From Symsagittifera roscoffensis (lineage: Eukaryota; Xenacoelomorpha; Acoela; Convolutidae), in assembly GCF_963678635.1 (NCBI RefSeq), contig NC_087069.1, forward strand, positions 25,472,303 to 25,536,302: a stretch of DNA of 64,000 nt, read 5' to 3'. Below the pieces are notes generated by a model, which was not told the origin of the DNA, did no database searches, and saw nothing but the letters and a program-made list of their open reading frames with translations. This document shows, piece by piece, positions 36,351 through 48,668 of the stretch; position 1 is the first letter of the stretch, and each line of letters begins with the position of its first letter. The translations under genes and the position numbers were made by a program.

Positions 36351-38640
36351 AAATACTTTTATCAAAATTGCTGATCAAAACCGAAACATTAAACCCCCAT
36401 CTGTCAAGCTATCACAATTTTCAAACCAAAATCCCCGCACATTCGATGATTCAAGCTCACAATTAACTCATTTTAAATCACCTGCCCGGGTATCATGCGT
36501 CAAAAGTCCATATACCTTTTAAAAAAGACAAGCACTTTTTATTAGAACAAATAACTCCAGCACATCATACGCTCCTTTCAGTGAACCACAATAAGAACCA
36601 ACAAATATTTTTACCCGATATTTTCAAGAGAATTGAACAGATTTCGATATAATAGTCAAAGTCAAAATACCCCAATTGAAAGACAAAGAGTTCTTCCAAG
36701 AAGTAACAGAAAAAACGCAACCCCACCAACACAATTCAACGTACCCTCACCACCAGCATCTTCAACTTCCTCAACCCTCCTAACAACAATAGAAAGCACT
36801 TCGCTATCTACAAACCTAATTTCACCACAAAAACAGCAGAACAAATAAGAGAAAACTCATTTTACCCCCAAACCCTCCTAGACACTTCCATATTGGATAA
36901 ACTACACATTGCCCCGCGGCAAACCCAGCCTAGCTAACGGCCTGATCGATCTTTTTTCTAGTTCAATTTTATCAACGTTACAAGGAACACTTTCTCTACT
37001 ATCAACACAATCACTAACAAGAATTTCATCTCTAAACATCTCCCCATAATTTTAGAACAATATCTAATTAATAGGTATCAAACTCTGATAAACCCCTTCG
37101 TCTGGATTGTAACACCTTCGTAGCACTTCCTTCTTGATTGAATCAACGTTTGGAGAGGACCTAACTCTACAGTTGGGAATTAAATCAACTACAACATAAA
37201 CAAGACATCCACAAAGACATACAAAATCATTATTTAAATAATATTTCAGCAAAATCTTCTAGAAGTTGAGATAACTGTTGAGGTAGGTAATCTCACAAGT
37301 CACTCTTTATCTTCATCTCAAGTAGAAATAACAGACAATCTTTGTTTCTCTCATTTTTTTGTGGGGAATTATTTTATAAAAACAAAAGATACACTAAGAA
37401 AACCATTGGTAAAACATCTTTTCACAAACCATTTTCAGGACTATGATACATATGTATTTTTATTATTGACATCACTTGATATCTTGCATCTTCTCGCACG
37501 ACCTGAGCCTACAGTTCACAATAAGCCATACCCACGCTAACATCAGTTTAAAACCGACTCACTAAAAAAACCAAAAGCTAGACTCTGTAATACACCGAAT
37601 GAAAACTTTGCACACAACAAAACTAAACCTGTGATAGCAGATATAAGCATCGTAGGAAAAAAAAACATTTCTAATTTTCCGCAAAATCAATATCACATCA
37701 ATCATTGAAAAGCCAGTTATTTTGGATTATTTACAACCCGATGATGAAGTATCCTGTTTACCATTCAGTTCAACTCTAATCGCATTTTATACAGCACACT
37801 CATCAATCACTAACGGACATAATGGGTCAGAAAATACCTATGACAATATTTTAAAAAAAACTTTTATTTCGCTATTGAACCATATTGAATAAAATTACAC
37901 TGTAATTACTGTCTCACCTGACAACTCAAAAAGCCTTTTCCATGTCGAAAACAAAAACTAGATTTTAAAAGACAAGGTTTATTTTTTAACCACATAACCT
38001 CATTCAATACAAAAGGCCCTTTTTCACCCTCTTCTGAAGGAAATTCATACATCATGGTAAAATTGACGCATTCACACATTCTGTAGCATCAAATCAAATA
38101 TCACATTGTAAAGGTTTTTGCGCATGTACTACACTTTACGAACACTGGATAGCCGAAACTGGATTATTCGAAATCCTTATCCCAGATATCAGATTAAATT
38201 TTAAACGCATCAAACAAGTTCAACTTACAAGAACGTTGTCGACCATCAAAAGAGTCCATATGTTAAAAGTTACTACTTCACACTCACAATGAAGATAATT
38301 TTGATCACTCAAATTTTTGAAATCAGCTTTCGATACCAACATGGAATGGGTTCTAAACAGAGATATAACACAGCGAATTATATCGAAAAGTAGCAACACA
38401 ATTGTTAAAAGGAATTGTTAAAATGTTCAACTCCAGATCAATTCACCATTTCACTCGAAAGATCAATCCACCATTTACACCCATTCACCATTTACACATT
38501 TACACCATTCACAAAGAGGTGGAATCAATTTAAAACAATCATTTTATGTCCAACTGTATTCCTAGATAATGATCACTGTAAAATATTTAAATCTAACCTA
38601 TCACAGCCCCTTATCAAAACTTATGATAAATTGTAAAGAT
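36331..38640 (+). pseudogene. LTR-retrotransposon fossil, copy IV (gag-like, integrase remnant)
   Basis: The gag-like frame 36331-36522 (KPPSVKLSQFSNQNPRTFDD…) is followed by a 71-codon frame at 36633-36848 rich in Ser, Thr, Pro and Gln. RT and RNase H are missing. An integrase start remnant lies at 37990-38170 (KIDAFTHSVASNQISHCK, then LYEHWIAETGLFEILIPD), but the DNG block is absent. A large internal deletion relative to copy III is the simplest explanation. Confidence 0.55.
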
Positions 38641-38689
38641 GAAATTAATTATAGTTTCACGCGGAGAAGAAATATTTTAATAATTTAAC

Positions 38690-38895
38690 TTAGAATGCAG
38701 TTACACGTCCATTCTTCTAACCTCGCAAGAGTACCAGTATATACTAGATCTATTGAGACTAGGAAACATAAGAGTAAGACATGGATCGTTATTAGACTAA
38801 GAAGCTGCACGAATCAATCCGGTCGAAAATTAGATAGCGTGGCAATTAGACGGTACACCCTATCCGAAATTACTCTATGAGAAAGCCACGCCGGA
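38690..38895 (+). repeat. conserved dispersed repeat R3, copy 1
   Basis: Matches 46615-46935 and 57925-58245. The best-kept words are CCAGTATAYACTAGATCTAT, AGCTGCACGAATCWATCC, AAAWTAGATAGCGTGRC and CCCTATCCGAAATTACTCTA followed by TGAG. The 5' hairpin seen in the other copies is absent. It lies beside the splice-donor side of the KH exon, so it may sit in that gene's intron. No tRNA boxes are visible. Confidence 0.6.
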
Positions 38896-38923
38896 CCTAA
38901 ACTGAATAATCCAAAATAAGTAC

Positions 38924-40097
38924 CTTGATGCGTAGTTTTTCAGTGCTTGTTTCATCTATGTCATCATAGTCAATTTTTTTCACCCAGGTTTTCGTCTTTT
39001 GTATTTGTTCAACACAGACAATTTTCCATGATTCAGTGCCAATTGGATACTCATTCTGGTTGGGATCATTTTGTGACAATTCTTCGGAGGAGTTGCAATG
39101 GTTCCAGCATTCGTCCAGTACTTTCTCGATACCTTCCGGTAATTCGTCCTCCTCAGTTTCATTCTTTTCAAGAAACAAACTTGCCCGCCAGTCTACAGGA
39201 GCCTCACTGATTCCAATTAAATTACGAGTCCAACCACTAGAAAGTTTGCTAATCTTCGGATTGTGTATGTCATGAACAAAGCTCACACCTATAGTCTTAT
39301 TCCCACGAGGGGTGAGACTAACGATCATGTCTGCCTCTCTGCAAACGTCCGAAGCTTCCTCGAAACCGAATTTCTCAAACTTTTCCTCGAGATCCTCCAT
39401 TGTTATATTTTCCGGATTTAATCTGGGGCAGAAAACGTATTCCAATCTCTTGCTGTTTAAGCACTGTTTGTTTTTTATCAGTTCTGATTTTTTCAAATCT
39501 ATTTCTTCGTAACGCCTCTCAGACATGTAGAATATTTTACCAACCTTCATAATCAAATTCAATTTGAAGCAATGAGATGGTTCCAACTCACTAAGACAGA
39601 AGTCAAAAAGCGATTCCACATTTTCTGCAGTGTAGTCAAAATAATTTGAGCTTGCGTCTGGCTCAAAACTGTCTTGTACAGTTGCTGGGTGGTTGATATC
39701 TTCAGCGAGTCTTGTTACAAAGCCAGAAACAACCATTTTTTTTCGAGGCTGCTTCCCAAAAAGTACTGCGTTCGAACCAGCCTGATCAAATTTTTGCAGC
39801 CTGATTGCATCGAAATTCGGAGTGGTATGATCAAAGGTAATTGAAGTGCTACGTTTCGAGACAATAAACTCAATTCTTTTCTTCACTTCTTCATGAACTC
39901 TGTTGCATGTAGAAATGGTATCTGCAGTAACTTCCAGGTAACACTGGCCATAACGCTCCATTTGTTCATCTGGGATGTGAACATTTTGAACTCCCGGAAT
40001 TTTTTTATACTTAGCTAGTCCAGATCGATTTCTCCCAATCAAACGACCAATCACATTTTCTGGTAACTCGATTCGGTAGCTCTCCAAAACTGGTTCT
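38924..40097 (-). CDS. KH-domain protein, large internal exon
   Basis: The minus strand is open for 423 codons (38897-40168). Likely true exon borders are an acceptor (…CTTTTTATGTTTAG|AGAACC, exon from 40097) and a donor (ATCAAG|GTACTT, exon to 38924). They give 1174 nt, and the exon ends on a whole codon. Residues follow the 423-codon frame. About residues 31-100 form a KH RNA-binding domain: YRIELPENVIGRLIGRNRSG, a helix, VQNVHIP, QCYLEVTAD, then a helix. The GXXG loop reads GRNR, so its last Gly is replaced, which usually weakens RNA binding. The GRLIG context resembles animal AKAP1/TDRKH-type KH domains, but no Tudor domain follows. The remaining ~320 residues are acidic with conserved-looking patches (FKLNLIMKVGKIFYM, ESWKIVCVEQIQKTKTWVKK) that I cannot assign. 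Good codon texture and no stops argue for a live gene. Other exons were not located. Confidence 0.7.
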
Positions 40098-40604
40098 CTA
40101 AACATAAAAAGCTCATCAAAATTATGAAGGAGTAGCATCAAATGTTTCATACAATAAGAACAGTTCAAATCAGTTCACTATCGTATTCAATTCACAAATG
40201 AAGCGAGACAAAAAACGTCGGGGGATGAATTTAACACAATATTCAGGGCTACTTGTCCTTCATTATTGATGTTGAACTGTTTTCTTCAACACCAAGTAAC
40301 CATCAGAATTATTGATTTCGCCGTTTACGAATCATTATTTTTCTATCTTTGAAGAGTCTAATTGATTTAATTAACTTGATCAAGTCTGCTAAAATTGACC
40401 TCAATTTCGGATTCTCTCTACATTTCTGCCCTTCTTGTGTGATTTGTGGTTTTTATCATTTCCCCTGCCAATTTAAGAAACTAATGTTTGATAATCCCGA
40501 AAAGCCCTAGTTAATCTGATAGTGTGCAAATCTGATCCACGAGACAGATATTTTCAGTTCTGAAATCAGGAATTTATTTTAGAAGAGACGTATACACAAT
40601 TCTC
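40098..40604 (-). other. upstream flank of the KH exon
   Basis: Presumed intron or 5' flank of the KH gene. No second exon is convincing here. The frame extension to 40168 (MNCSYCMKHLM…) probably reads intron. Confidence 0.35.
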
Positions 40605-41115
40605 GCTCTCACATTTTTTTGCAAATATTTGAGTATAATTTTTAAAACACGTTGCACGCGTTCTGCCTTTTTTGTAAAAGTATTCAGTTTGCAAAAAATG
40701 GGAAGAAACTTTGTATTCGCGTGGGTTTGAGTTTTTCTTTTTTTTTGTTTTCCACATAAAATCAGGTACTTTAAATAATCATCCGAATGTGTCTATCGAA
40801 ATATCATATTCAAACCCTTTCAGTCGTGAATCGAACGATATTGAAAAATTTTGTAAAAAATTTCGGTCAGTGTAGAGAAAAACCCGAGAAAGTCAGATAC
40901 TACAAATTATTACCAGACTGGGTTAATATTATGCGTAAAACCAATTTAAAGCCCTTTCAGTCCCGAATCGTACAGCATTAAGATTTCCAAAAACATATTT
41001 CAGTGTCGATAAAAACTCATTTAAACTTTTTGATTTTTTGTCTAAATTTCGAGCATACAAAGCGAGCGAGAAGGCTCAACTTAAGCCGCTAGAAATCGCT
41101 TTTTCGTTCCTATTT
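40605..41115 (+). repeat. dispersed repeat R4, copy 1
   Basis: Shares words with 42640-42975 in the same order: ATGGGRAGMAACTTTGTA, GTTTTTC.TTTTTTTG, CCCTTTCAGTC, a CAGTGT.GA.AAAAAC word, and TTTTGATTTTTCGTCTA followed by TTTCGAGCA. The same words appear reversed at 44040-44335. Confidence 0.5.
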
Positions 41116-41454
41116 TTTATTCAAGTAAAACTAATTTTGGAGTTTTCTAATGCCATTTTAGGAATCGAAAATTTCAAAAATTCGAGAAAAAAATTGTATT
41201 TAATAAAAAAAAATTTCGAAAGTTTTTTTGTTTTCCTTGTCATTTTTGCAGAAAATGTTTATTACTCTTTTCATGTTTTTATTTTCCTGTCAAATATGCC
41301 TAAAATATAGTTTTTCATGCAGATTCTTTCCTAACACGACGCAGAAAAAACAATATTTTGAAAAAAAAAACTTTTTTATTCGAGCGAACAATATTCACTA
41401 AGACTATGGTTACAATATTCACTAGACTGTAGCAGCTTTTGCTTTTAATTTGGA

Positions 41455-41975
41455 AACTTCAACAAAACTGCTCGTATCAGGGCGAAGCCCTTACTGTCTC
41501 GACTGCATTTAAGGTCTATGGAGCAGTAATAACATGAAAAATTTGAATGTAATAAAATAAAATTAAATTTTTTTTCTAATTTAATTTAATTTTGTGAAAA
41601 CATCCCCCACATGTCAAATTAAGTACAAAGTGGTAGATTTTGCTCCTAATAACAAATCAATTACGGCATAAAAGCTTCCTTGAACCACTTGGAACAATTT
41701 CTGAGACGGATTTAATCTCGCTTAAAGTTCAATATCACACGTTAATTGTCCCAAATTGGCCAAAATGGCAATTTTTAAACCCGCTTAACTTTACAAAAAA
41801 TGATCACAAGTGAAATTTTTTTTCAAATTTAAGCTCAAGACAACAATAGTTTTTGAACGATTTGAAAATTTCTTTCAAAAATGGCTAGTTAAAAAGTCGA
41901 AATTTGTCTGAAGAAAACAAACACACTCCCGAGCACAAATATTCCGTTACTTTCCTATCGAAAGCCGGAACAATA
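41455..41975 (+). repeat. dispersed repeat R1, partial copy
   Basis: AACTGCTCGTATCAGGGCGA followed by AGCCCTTACTGTCTCGACTG parallels 5150-5200. The copy runs through TGATCACAAGTGA to the GAGCACAAATATTCCGTTAC word. No coding. Confidence 0.6.
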
Positions 41976-41999
41976 ACTGTTTAACTTTTTGTTATGTTT

Positions 42000-42639
42000 G
42001 ATTTTCCCAAGCTAGCACGTGCTAATTTTTAGCTTCTTTTTGTTTTGTTTTTGCAAAATTAACTAGATACAGATCTACCAATAGCACCAACTTCGTTTGA
42101 TTCAAGGCAGATTTATTCAGCTATTAGCTTTTTGTTGTATTGGGTGATCTCTTATTTTATTTTTCGTTATGTCATGTAAAAAAAAGAAAAAGATCAGGCA
42201 ATCATGGTTAGGGTATATGTCAAGAAGATGTAACACGATAACTTTTTTGCATCTTGATTTTTCTCTCAGTTTTCAAGATTTCCTACAAATATTGAGAAAC
42301 TTTCATGAGCGATGCTGAAAAAAAATTTAAGCTTTTTTCTACTTTTTTTATGATACCATCACCAATCAAACCTGTTTTCTAACCTGTCCGATCTGATTTG
42401 TTCGCCTACATGAAATTACCATTAGTCGGAAGTTCTGTTTTCTCAGAGAGACTTATCTTTTTCTTTGCATTCTTTGTCCAATTTCAACGGATTGTTAAGC
42501 ATTTCAAAAATATTGATCAGAGCTTATGTTGTTTGTTTTTTTTTTATGACGAATATAATATCTCGTTTTTCTCTCCTTAGTTTTTTGAGCTAAATTTTAT
42601 TTTCATTTTTACTGTTGACACTTTGATAACTTTTGTTTT
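42000..42639. other. intergenic
   Basis: T-rich DNA with short hydrophobic chance frames, for example 42398-42580. Nothing recognised. Confidence 0.4.
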
Positions 42640-42975
42640 AATTCATATTCCTACATTTTGGTAATTACCACATTTCGTTTGAATTTATTGTTCCGACCAT
42701 TGAAAATGGGGAGCAACTTTGTACACAGGTGTATTTTAGTTTTTTCCTTGTTTTTCATTTTTCACGCAAAGTCAAGTACCACAAAAAATAATCGGACTGG
42801 GTTGGGTACATCATATTAAAGCCCTTTTAGTGATTCGAACAATTCTTTAAAAAAATTCCAAAAAAATTACCAGTGTTGAGAAAAACTGGTTTTGAAACCT
42901 TTGATTTTTCGTCTATTTTCGAGCAAGTAAAGCAATCGAGTAAAGTTCATTTTGTATCAAAATTACCATTGTAGG
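42640..42975 (+). repeat. dispersed repeat R4, copy 2
   Basis: Same orientation as 40605-41115 and moderately diverged. See shared words listed for copy 1. Confidence 0.5.
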
Positions 42976-44039
42976 ATAAAAACTGATAGTTTTATCAAAA
43001 AATATATAGTTTTGGATGTCTAATATAGCCCTTCTCTGGCAAAAAAAGGTTTCAAAATTATTTGTAATTTTTAGTGCAGAATTCTTTTAATCCTTGTTGA
43101 GTGATTTAGAATCAGCTACTGTCTCGAAATTTCACATATGCACAGAATGTAATCCTCATTAACAAAAGTATATGTTTGAAAAGGTTACGTTGTCTTTGCA
43201 CAGGAAAAAACTATTTTGCTAATTAAAATTTTTGGTTTATTCTGTTTTACGCAAATGCTCCTCTATCTCTAATGTTGTACTCTCAAGGTTGTCCAGAATT
43301 TCTTTTCATATTCATACAGATAATATTGCGTTAGACGCTTTGAGAGCTACTATAAATTTGAAACTCTTCTCTTAATGAAAGCTTTTTTCATGATTTTGTT
43401 TTCTTTTTCTTGCGTAAAACTCACGCAATTGAAATATCAACAGCAAGTTTTTTGTCTATTTGGGAAATATTTCGAAGCATACATAGATTCGGTTTGGTTT
43501 TTCAGAGTATTTTGTTTATTATTGGTCTTCCATGTAGTTAGTACGGTTTTTTTTTTTTGAAAATAGTATGCATAATTGTTATGGCTTCTCCGCAGCTCTG
43601 ATGGTTCGTTCTGGATGACTCTCTAATTCGTCCTCATGATATTGGAGATTTGATTCAATTTAGTAAGATTTCCTTCTAAAAACTAGTTGTAACATCATCT
43701 GGATTCTTTTCCTGTTCTTATTTTCAGAGAAATGTTTTCATGAAATTTCTAAAGCTACAGGATTTGATTATAGCAAAAGTGCAACCAAGTGAGCAATTTG
43801 GAAAAACAAAGAAAAATCATATATTGAACTCTGCTTGCCAGCTCACGAGTAAAATTATAACAATAAAAATAAGTCATAACAAACGATAAAAAATTGTTTT
43901 CAATATAGGTTCAAAATCATTAAAAACTTTTTTGTATATAATCATCTTAAGAAAACAGATTGCCATTAGACAAAATCTGCCTCTTTTCAGGAGTCAATCA
44001 GCGCAAAAAATATTGTCGTTCAAACTAAAAATTGAACGG
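42976..44039. other. intergenic
   Basis: No gene recognised. 43375-43560 is a Phe/Val-rich + frame that would make a hydrophobic peptide, with no other support. Confidence 0.4.
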
Positions 44040-44335
44040 GCTTTGAAACGATAAATAATTCGATTCCATTACAATTAATATTCGGGGTAGATAATCTTGG
44101 CTGAAAGAGAAAACAAGCCTGCTCCTTCACATTATTCCCTGGAAATTAAAGAAAAAATCAAAAAATTGAAAAAAAATTGTTCATATCACGACTGAAAGGG
44201 TTTCCATATGATCTATCACTTGACTCATACCGATAAAATTTTGTGTTGAAAATAAAATACACCTGAATATACAGTTTATCCCCATTTTCAACGGTTCGAA
44301 CAACAGTATTTTATTAATGATGGCGGTGCAAAACA
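44040..44335 (-). repeat. dispersed repeat R4, copy 3 (inverted)
   Basis: The minus strand reads AACCGTTGAAAATGGGGATA, then CAGGTGTATTTTATTTTCAA, then CCCTTTCAGTCGTGAT, matching 42690-42840. It forms an inverted pair with copy 2 around ~1 kb of unrelated DNA. Confidence 0.45.
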
Positions 44336-46590
44336 ACCAATAAAATTAAATTTTTTGCCATTTAATACTTTGAAATTATTCAATTTCTAATTATTAATTG
44401 TTCTGTTAGAAAATTGGCAAAATTTCAAGCATATTTAAAGACTAGAAAAAAAATTGATAACTTTTTTTTCTATAGTTTTACTCTCTGAAGTTTTAAAGAC
44501 AGGAAAAAATGGTTTATTTTTTGCTCTTTTTTGAAATTTGAAAGACGATTTGTGAGACCGCTTTAAAATTTTACGGGTTCTAGTATACATTGAAAACTTG
44601 TAGTGTTTTTTTTCAAATAATCAAAACATTTCTAAGTTTTCTTTTTAGATTTTTATATGATTTGAAAAAAAAATTACTCAGATTCACAGTCATTGCAAAT
44701 GATTTTAACCAAAAATTCTAAAATTTTGTATAGCTGAAGCCCTTTCACATTATATTTTTTCAAATTTCCCGCACTAAGTATACTGATTTCAACATTGGCT
44801 CTAATTTTTAGTTGTTCTGTTTAAAATTGTTTTGTTTAAAATAAGATCAATCTTATCACAATTGGATTTCAATGCCGATCTATTTACTAATATCGCGATA
44901 AAAAACTTTTCCGGTATTTAAAAAAGGTTTTTTGTTCAAGGTTCTCATTGTTTACATTATTTGGATATTTGCTTTTCTCGTTCCGTTCTGCTTTGGTTTT
45001 ATCTGAGTCTTCAAGTTCTATTAACATCGGAAAACTAATGCTGTTTTTTCGAGTAGATCACTGTTTTTCTGTTCCTTTTTGATTTTTAAGGATATGAAGT
45101 TTTCATCGGATGTAGTTCATATCTAAAAGTTAGAAGTCACAGGTTCACACTCAGCGCAAAAAGTTATTAGAAAAGTTTTCAGAAGTTGATATGAAAGAAA
45201 ATCCAGGCTAAAAATTTAATTTTGCTTCAATAACTTCAGTGTGACCATTGAATTCAATTTTTTCTATCCAAATGCACATCTAGATATTGAAATTTAATTC
45301 ATGCTTTTTTGCTCACTATTGATTTATTTTTGTAAATGCGATTTCATTGACAACGTTCAATGATGAGAAAAACTCTTCGTCTTGAGAGGCCACGACTACC
45401 TGGAGAGATAAGTTTTTAGTTTTGAAATATTTTAATGAGTTGAGAAGGTAGCACTATCTAGATAGAAAAGTTTTTTTAATTTTGAGTTTTTTGAACGCCC
45501 TAAGCGACACAAAACCGACAAGAGATCTGTAATAGTCTTCAACTTGATGTTGCCCTTCAGCTTGGAAAAATAATCCGGAGAAGTTGTTGAATTTTTGTTC
45601 CCTTGATGACATTTTGATGCTCATGCAGAAAAGTTTTTTCACTAGCATCATGCTACAATTTTGATTTCCAATTTTTGAGCTGGGCCCAATATTTTCCTTA
45701 AAATATCCGCATTCATACTGTTTGAAGTACTACTAATATACTAGAGAAACCTTCAAATTTGGTAATTTTATGTTTGTACACTGCGCTTATTGGAATTAAC
45801 ATATAGGTTGAAATGATTTTGATTTTTCAGTTCAATTCCACTTTTACAATTTGAAAATTCTTGTCGTTAATGCTTTGTTTTTTTTTCTGGCATCAAATAT
45901 CTTCAGGCATAATAATAGGAACGCCTTTTTTCTTTCTATCACTAGTCTAAATGTTTCTATATCAATTGCGTCATTTGCGTCATTTGTTTTCTAACATTTC
46001 TTTAAACATACTGAGGAGAATATCTTCGGCAAAAGTTCGTTTTGGAGGTGGTGCTCATCGACACTTTTCCAATTGAACGAAAAATTTGAAATTAGACAAT
46101 AACAATATTATTTGTTGCTTCTCCGGCAAGGTCAGTGTTGACCAAAACGATTTGTTATCGAAGATGTGTAAAAATTTTTCTCTTTGACTTAATTTATAGG
46201 CCGCCTAAAATTTTGTTCATAAATTTTTTTTCTAGTGTTTTGCATAAATCATCACTCAATTTTTTGCTCAGTCAATTAATCAGTTTAAATTTTGATTTAC
46301 TAGCCGTTTTTTCCAACGTTCGTCTTTTTCAATCCTAAGGAAGCAAACTTAAAAAATCTCGTTGCGTTCTATTTTTGTACTATGCAAAGCTGATGTTTAA
46401 CAATTTATAAAAGTTTCGGCATCCACCTTTCAAAAGAAAGTCTCAAAGCAAAAAGAGATTCTTCAAAATTGCCTTCTTTCTCAACGTGCCTCTTTTTTCT
46501 GTGCATAATCACAAGGATGCTTCAAAAGAGTGGTTTTTGAAGCTCCGACTTGTCAGTAAAGCTACGTGTCACAGCAAGTAACCATTGTAA
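44336..46590. other. intergenic, no recognised gene
   Basis: AT-rich sequence with homopolymer runs. Short frames at 45454-45651 (-) and 46135-46338 (+) lack motifs. Nothing else seen. Confidence 0.4.
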
Positions 46591-46599
46591 AGTATTTAA

Positions 46600-46935
46600 T
46601 ATTAACCAATCACAATCCATCTAACTAACTACCCACTTATTTGTAAGTGCTGAAATTACTTGTAATTTCAGCACCAGAGAGATTTGAATTTAACTTAGAA
46701 AATAGTTGCCTCTCCCGAGTACTTCAGCAGCCGCAACAATACCAGTATACTCTAGATCTATTGAGCCTAGCAGAGACTAGTTAAACACCCTGAGACTAGT
46801 AGTAATAAGAGTAAGATTAGGATCGGTATTAGACTAAGAAGTTGCACGAATCTATCCGGCCGAAAATAAGATAGCGTGACGAGCAGACGGTGTACCCTAT
46901 CCGAAATTACTCTATGAGTTATAGTCCCGACCGAA
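46600..46935 (+). repeat. conserved dispersed repeat R3, copy 2 with perfect hairpin
   Basis: Contains GTGCTGAAATTA-CTTG-TAATTTCAGCAC (46648-46675), a perfect 12-bp stem with a 4-base loop. The conserved 3' half follows: CCAGTATACTCTAGATCTAT, then GATAGCGTGACGAGCAGACG, then GTGTACCCTATCCGAAATTA, then CTCTATGAGT. An upstream TTAACCAATCACA is shared with copy 3. No ORF, no tRNA A/B boxes and no match to common snRNAs. Confidence 0.65.
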
Positions 46936-46939
46936 CTTA

Positions 46940-47525
46940 ACTCATATTTTTGAAAAACAACTAAATTTTGCTTTGGACTAGTTGTCATTTTTCCCGATAT
47001 GTCGCTTTGACAAAAACTCGGGACACGAAAGTCTAATAAAAGGACAAACTGCATTGAAAAGTTTGACTGTTTTTTCCTTGTATTTTACCAGAACAAAAAA
47101 ACATCCTACGTGTATCAATCGACCAAAAACCAAACTGAACGGAGCAAGGCTCTATATAATATCAATTTTTCGGCTAGTTGGCAAATTGGTCAGTTTTGTT
47201 CAGAATGATGCTCTTTTGGTATTGCGACTTACCCTCTAGCTTGATTGCTTCTTCTTCCGCTTTCAGCCATCTGTTTGCAACTGAAAACTATTAAGCATTT
47301 GTCAAAATCATCACAAATTATTTTTCGAATTTAAATATTTCGGAAATATTTTCAACGGTTTTTAGTTCAGACCAAATTATTTTCCAAGCTCTTTGAAAAT
47401 ACTTTTTTATTCCAATTTCAGCCAATTTTACCTGCTTTTTTAATGTTTGACCCAAATAATTTTCGAGCTCTCAAAAAACGATATCTTTCGCTTTTTTTGC
47501 GGAAAATATAGTGTTTCCGCTGCAT
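46940..47525. other. intergenic
   Basis: No gene recognised. 46982-47239 is an open + frame of 85 codons with a basic composition and no motif. Confidence 0.35.
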
Positions 47526-47606
47526 TTAATTCTTTGAAATATCAATTTTTGAATAGGGGGTTTTTGATTGGTGTTTTCTGTCGTACGCTACCCCCTCAAA
47601 ATTGCC

Positions 47607-47656
47607 ATGTCATAAATAGTACCAAAGGGGGATGTCGTAAATAGTACCAAAGGGGG
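47607..47656 (+). repeat. 25-bp tandem duplication
   Basis: Two adjacent 25-bp units, ATGTCRTAAATAGTACCAAA followed by GGGGG, differ at one base. Confidence 0.85.
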
Positions 47657-48289
47657 ACATCGCTTTCTACGCCACTTTTGTCAAAAGTTGAAGAAAGCAG
47701 GATCTCTGAACACTTTAATTTAAGCATTTCACGGACTCATCTGAAATGTCTTCAGAAAAGATCGCAATGAAAAAAATTACCCGAATACAATTATTTATTC
47801 TTAAGATGTTTTAAAAAATGCTCAACAATATTTCAATTTTTTTAAGTAGTGGTTTTGAAATGGTAAGAGGATTTGAAATTAATTGAAACTTTTTAGAACC
47901 AAATTTGGTGCTAATCAAAGTGTTTCTAATACAGGTTTCAAAGCCGTGATTAGGTTTTATTTGACAGTGAATGAAATGGTATTTTTATATGCTCTTTTGT
48001 AACATCTGGCTTTTCAATACTTGATAACACTTGTGCCACTTTTTAATATAATATAGTATAATTCGAATCAATTTAAACTCTCTAAATGATCCACTACGAT
48101 TTCAATGAAAACATTGAATGTTAGATGCTTTAATTGTTCATGTTGAGTGCATCTTCAGACACCATTACTATCTTGAGACACAATCTGGACTACAGATCAG
48201 ATTTTGTCATCATAGTTGTAATTTTGACTGAAATATTAAAACTTTTTTTATAAAACATTGGTTTTTTTGAGAACATTAGAGTAAAAGGG

Positions 48290-48458
48290 TACCCGCACTA
48301 GACTTTCATGGGAAATGATCGATTTTAATGGATTTCATCGATTTTAATCGTCTAATTATTTAAACAATATAATCGATTTTATGACCCATTTAATTAGTAG
48401 ACAAAGAAAACCTAATAGACTCGATTCCTTTATTATCCATGAAACTTCAATGCGGTTA
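48290..48458. mobile_element. MITE family M2, short copy (169 bp)
   Basis: The left end TACCCGCACTAGACTTTCATGG pairs with the right end, which reads TAACCGCATTGAAGTTTCATGG on the minus strand. The interior keeps ATCGATTTTAATCG-type words. It is the shortest copy with both ends of this family in the window. Confidence 0.65.
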
Positions 48459-48668
48459 TCAAAGAAACTAGGCCTGTGAACTTAATCATCGATTAGTTAT
48501 CATATAAAACTATGTTACTGAGACACTGTAAATGCTGAATTACTTTGTCGACATTCGACAGTTTATGAGTTATTGGTTTATTAAAACAAAACAAGACTGC
48601 TCGCATCAGAGCGACGCCTTGAATATTCTGATTACCATAAAACGGCATAGTGTATGGAGTGGTGTTCG

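Noticed and set aside
38947-39512. Several + frames of 66-87 codons
   Set aside because: Antisense shadows of the KH exon.
43375-43560. Small secreted or membrane protein
   Set aside because: Hydrophobic frame arises from T-rich DNA, ends in a T10 run, and has no family or splice support.
46600-46935. R3 as an snRNA, tRNA or tRNA-derived SINE
   Set aside because: No A/B boxes, no Sm site in context and no match to U1, U2, U4, U5 or U6 as I remember them.
48290-48458. Hammerhead or other self-cleaving ribozyme inside repeats
   Set aside because: I looked for CTGATGA…GAAA cores in the repeats on both strands and found no complete arrangement.
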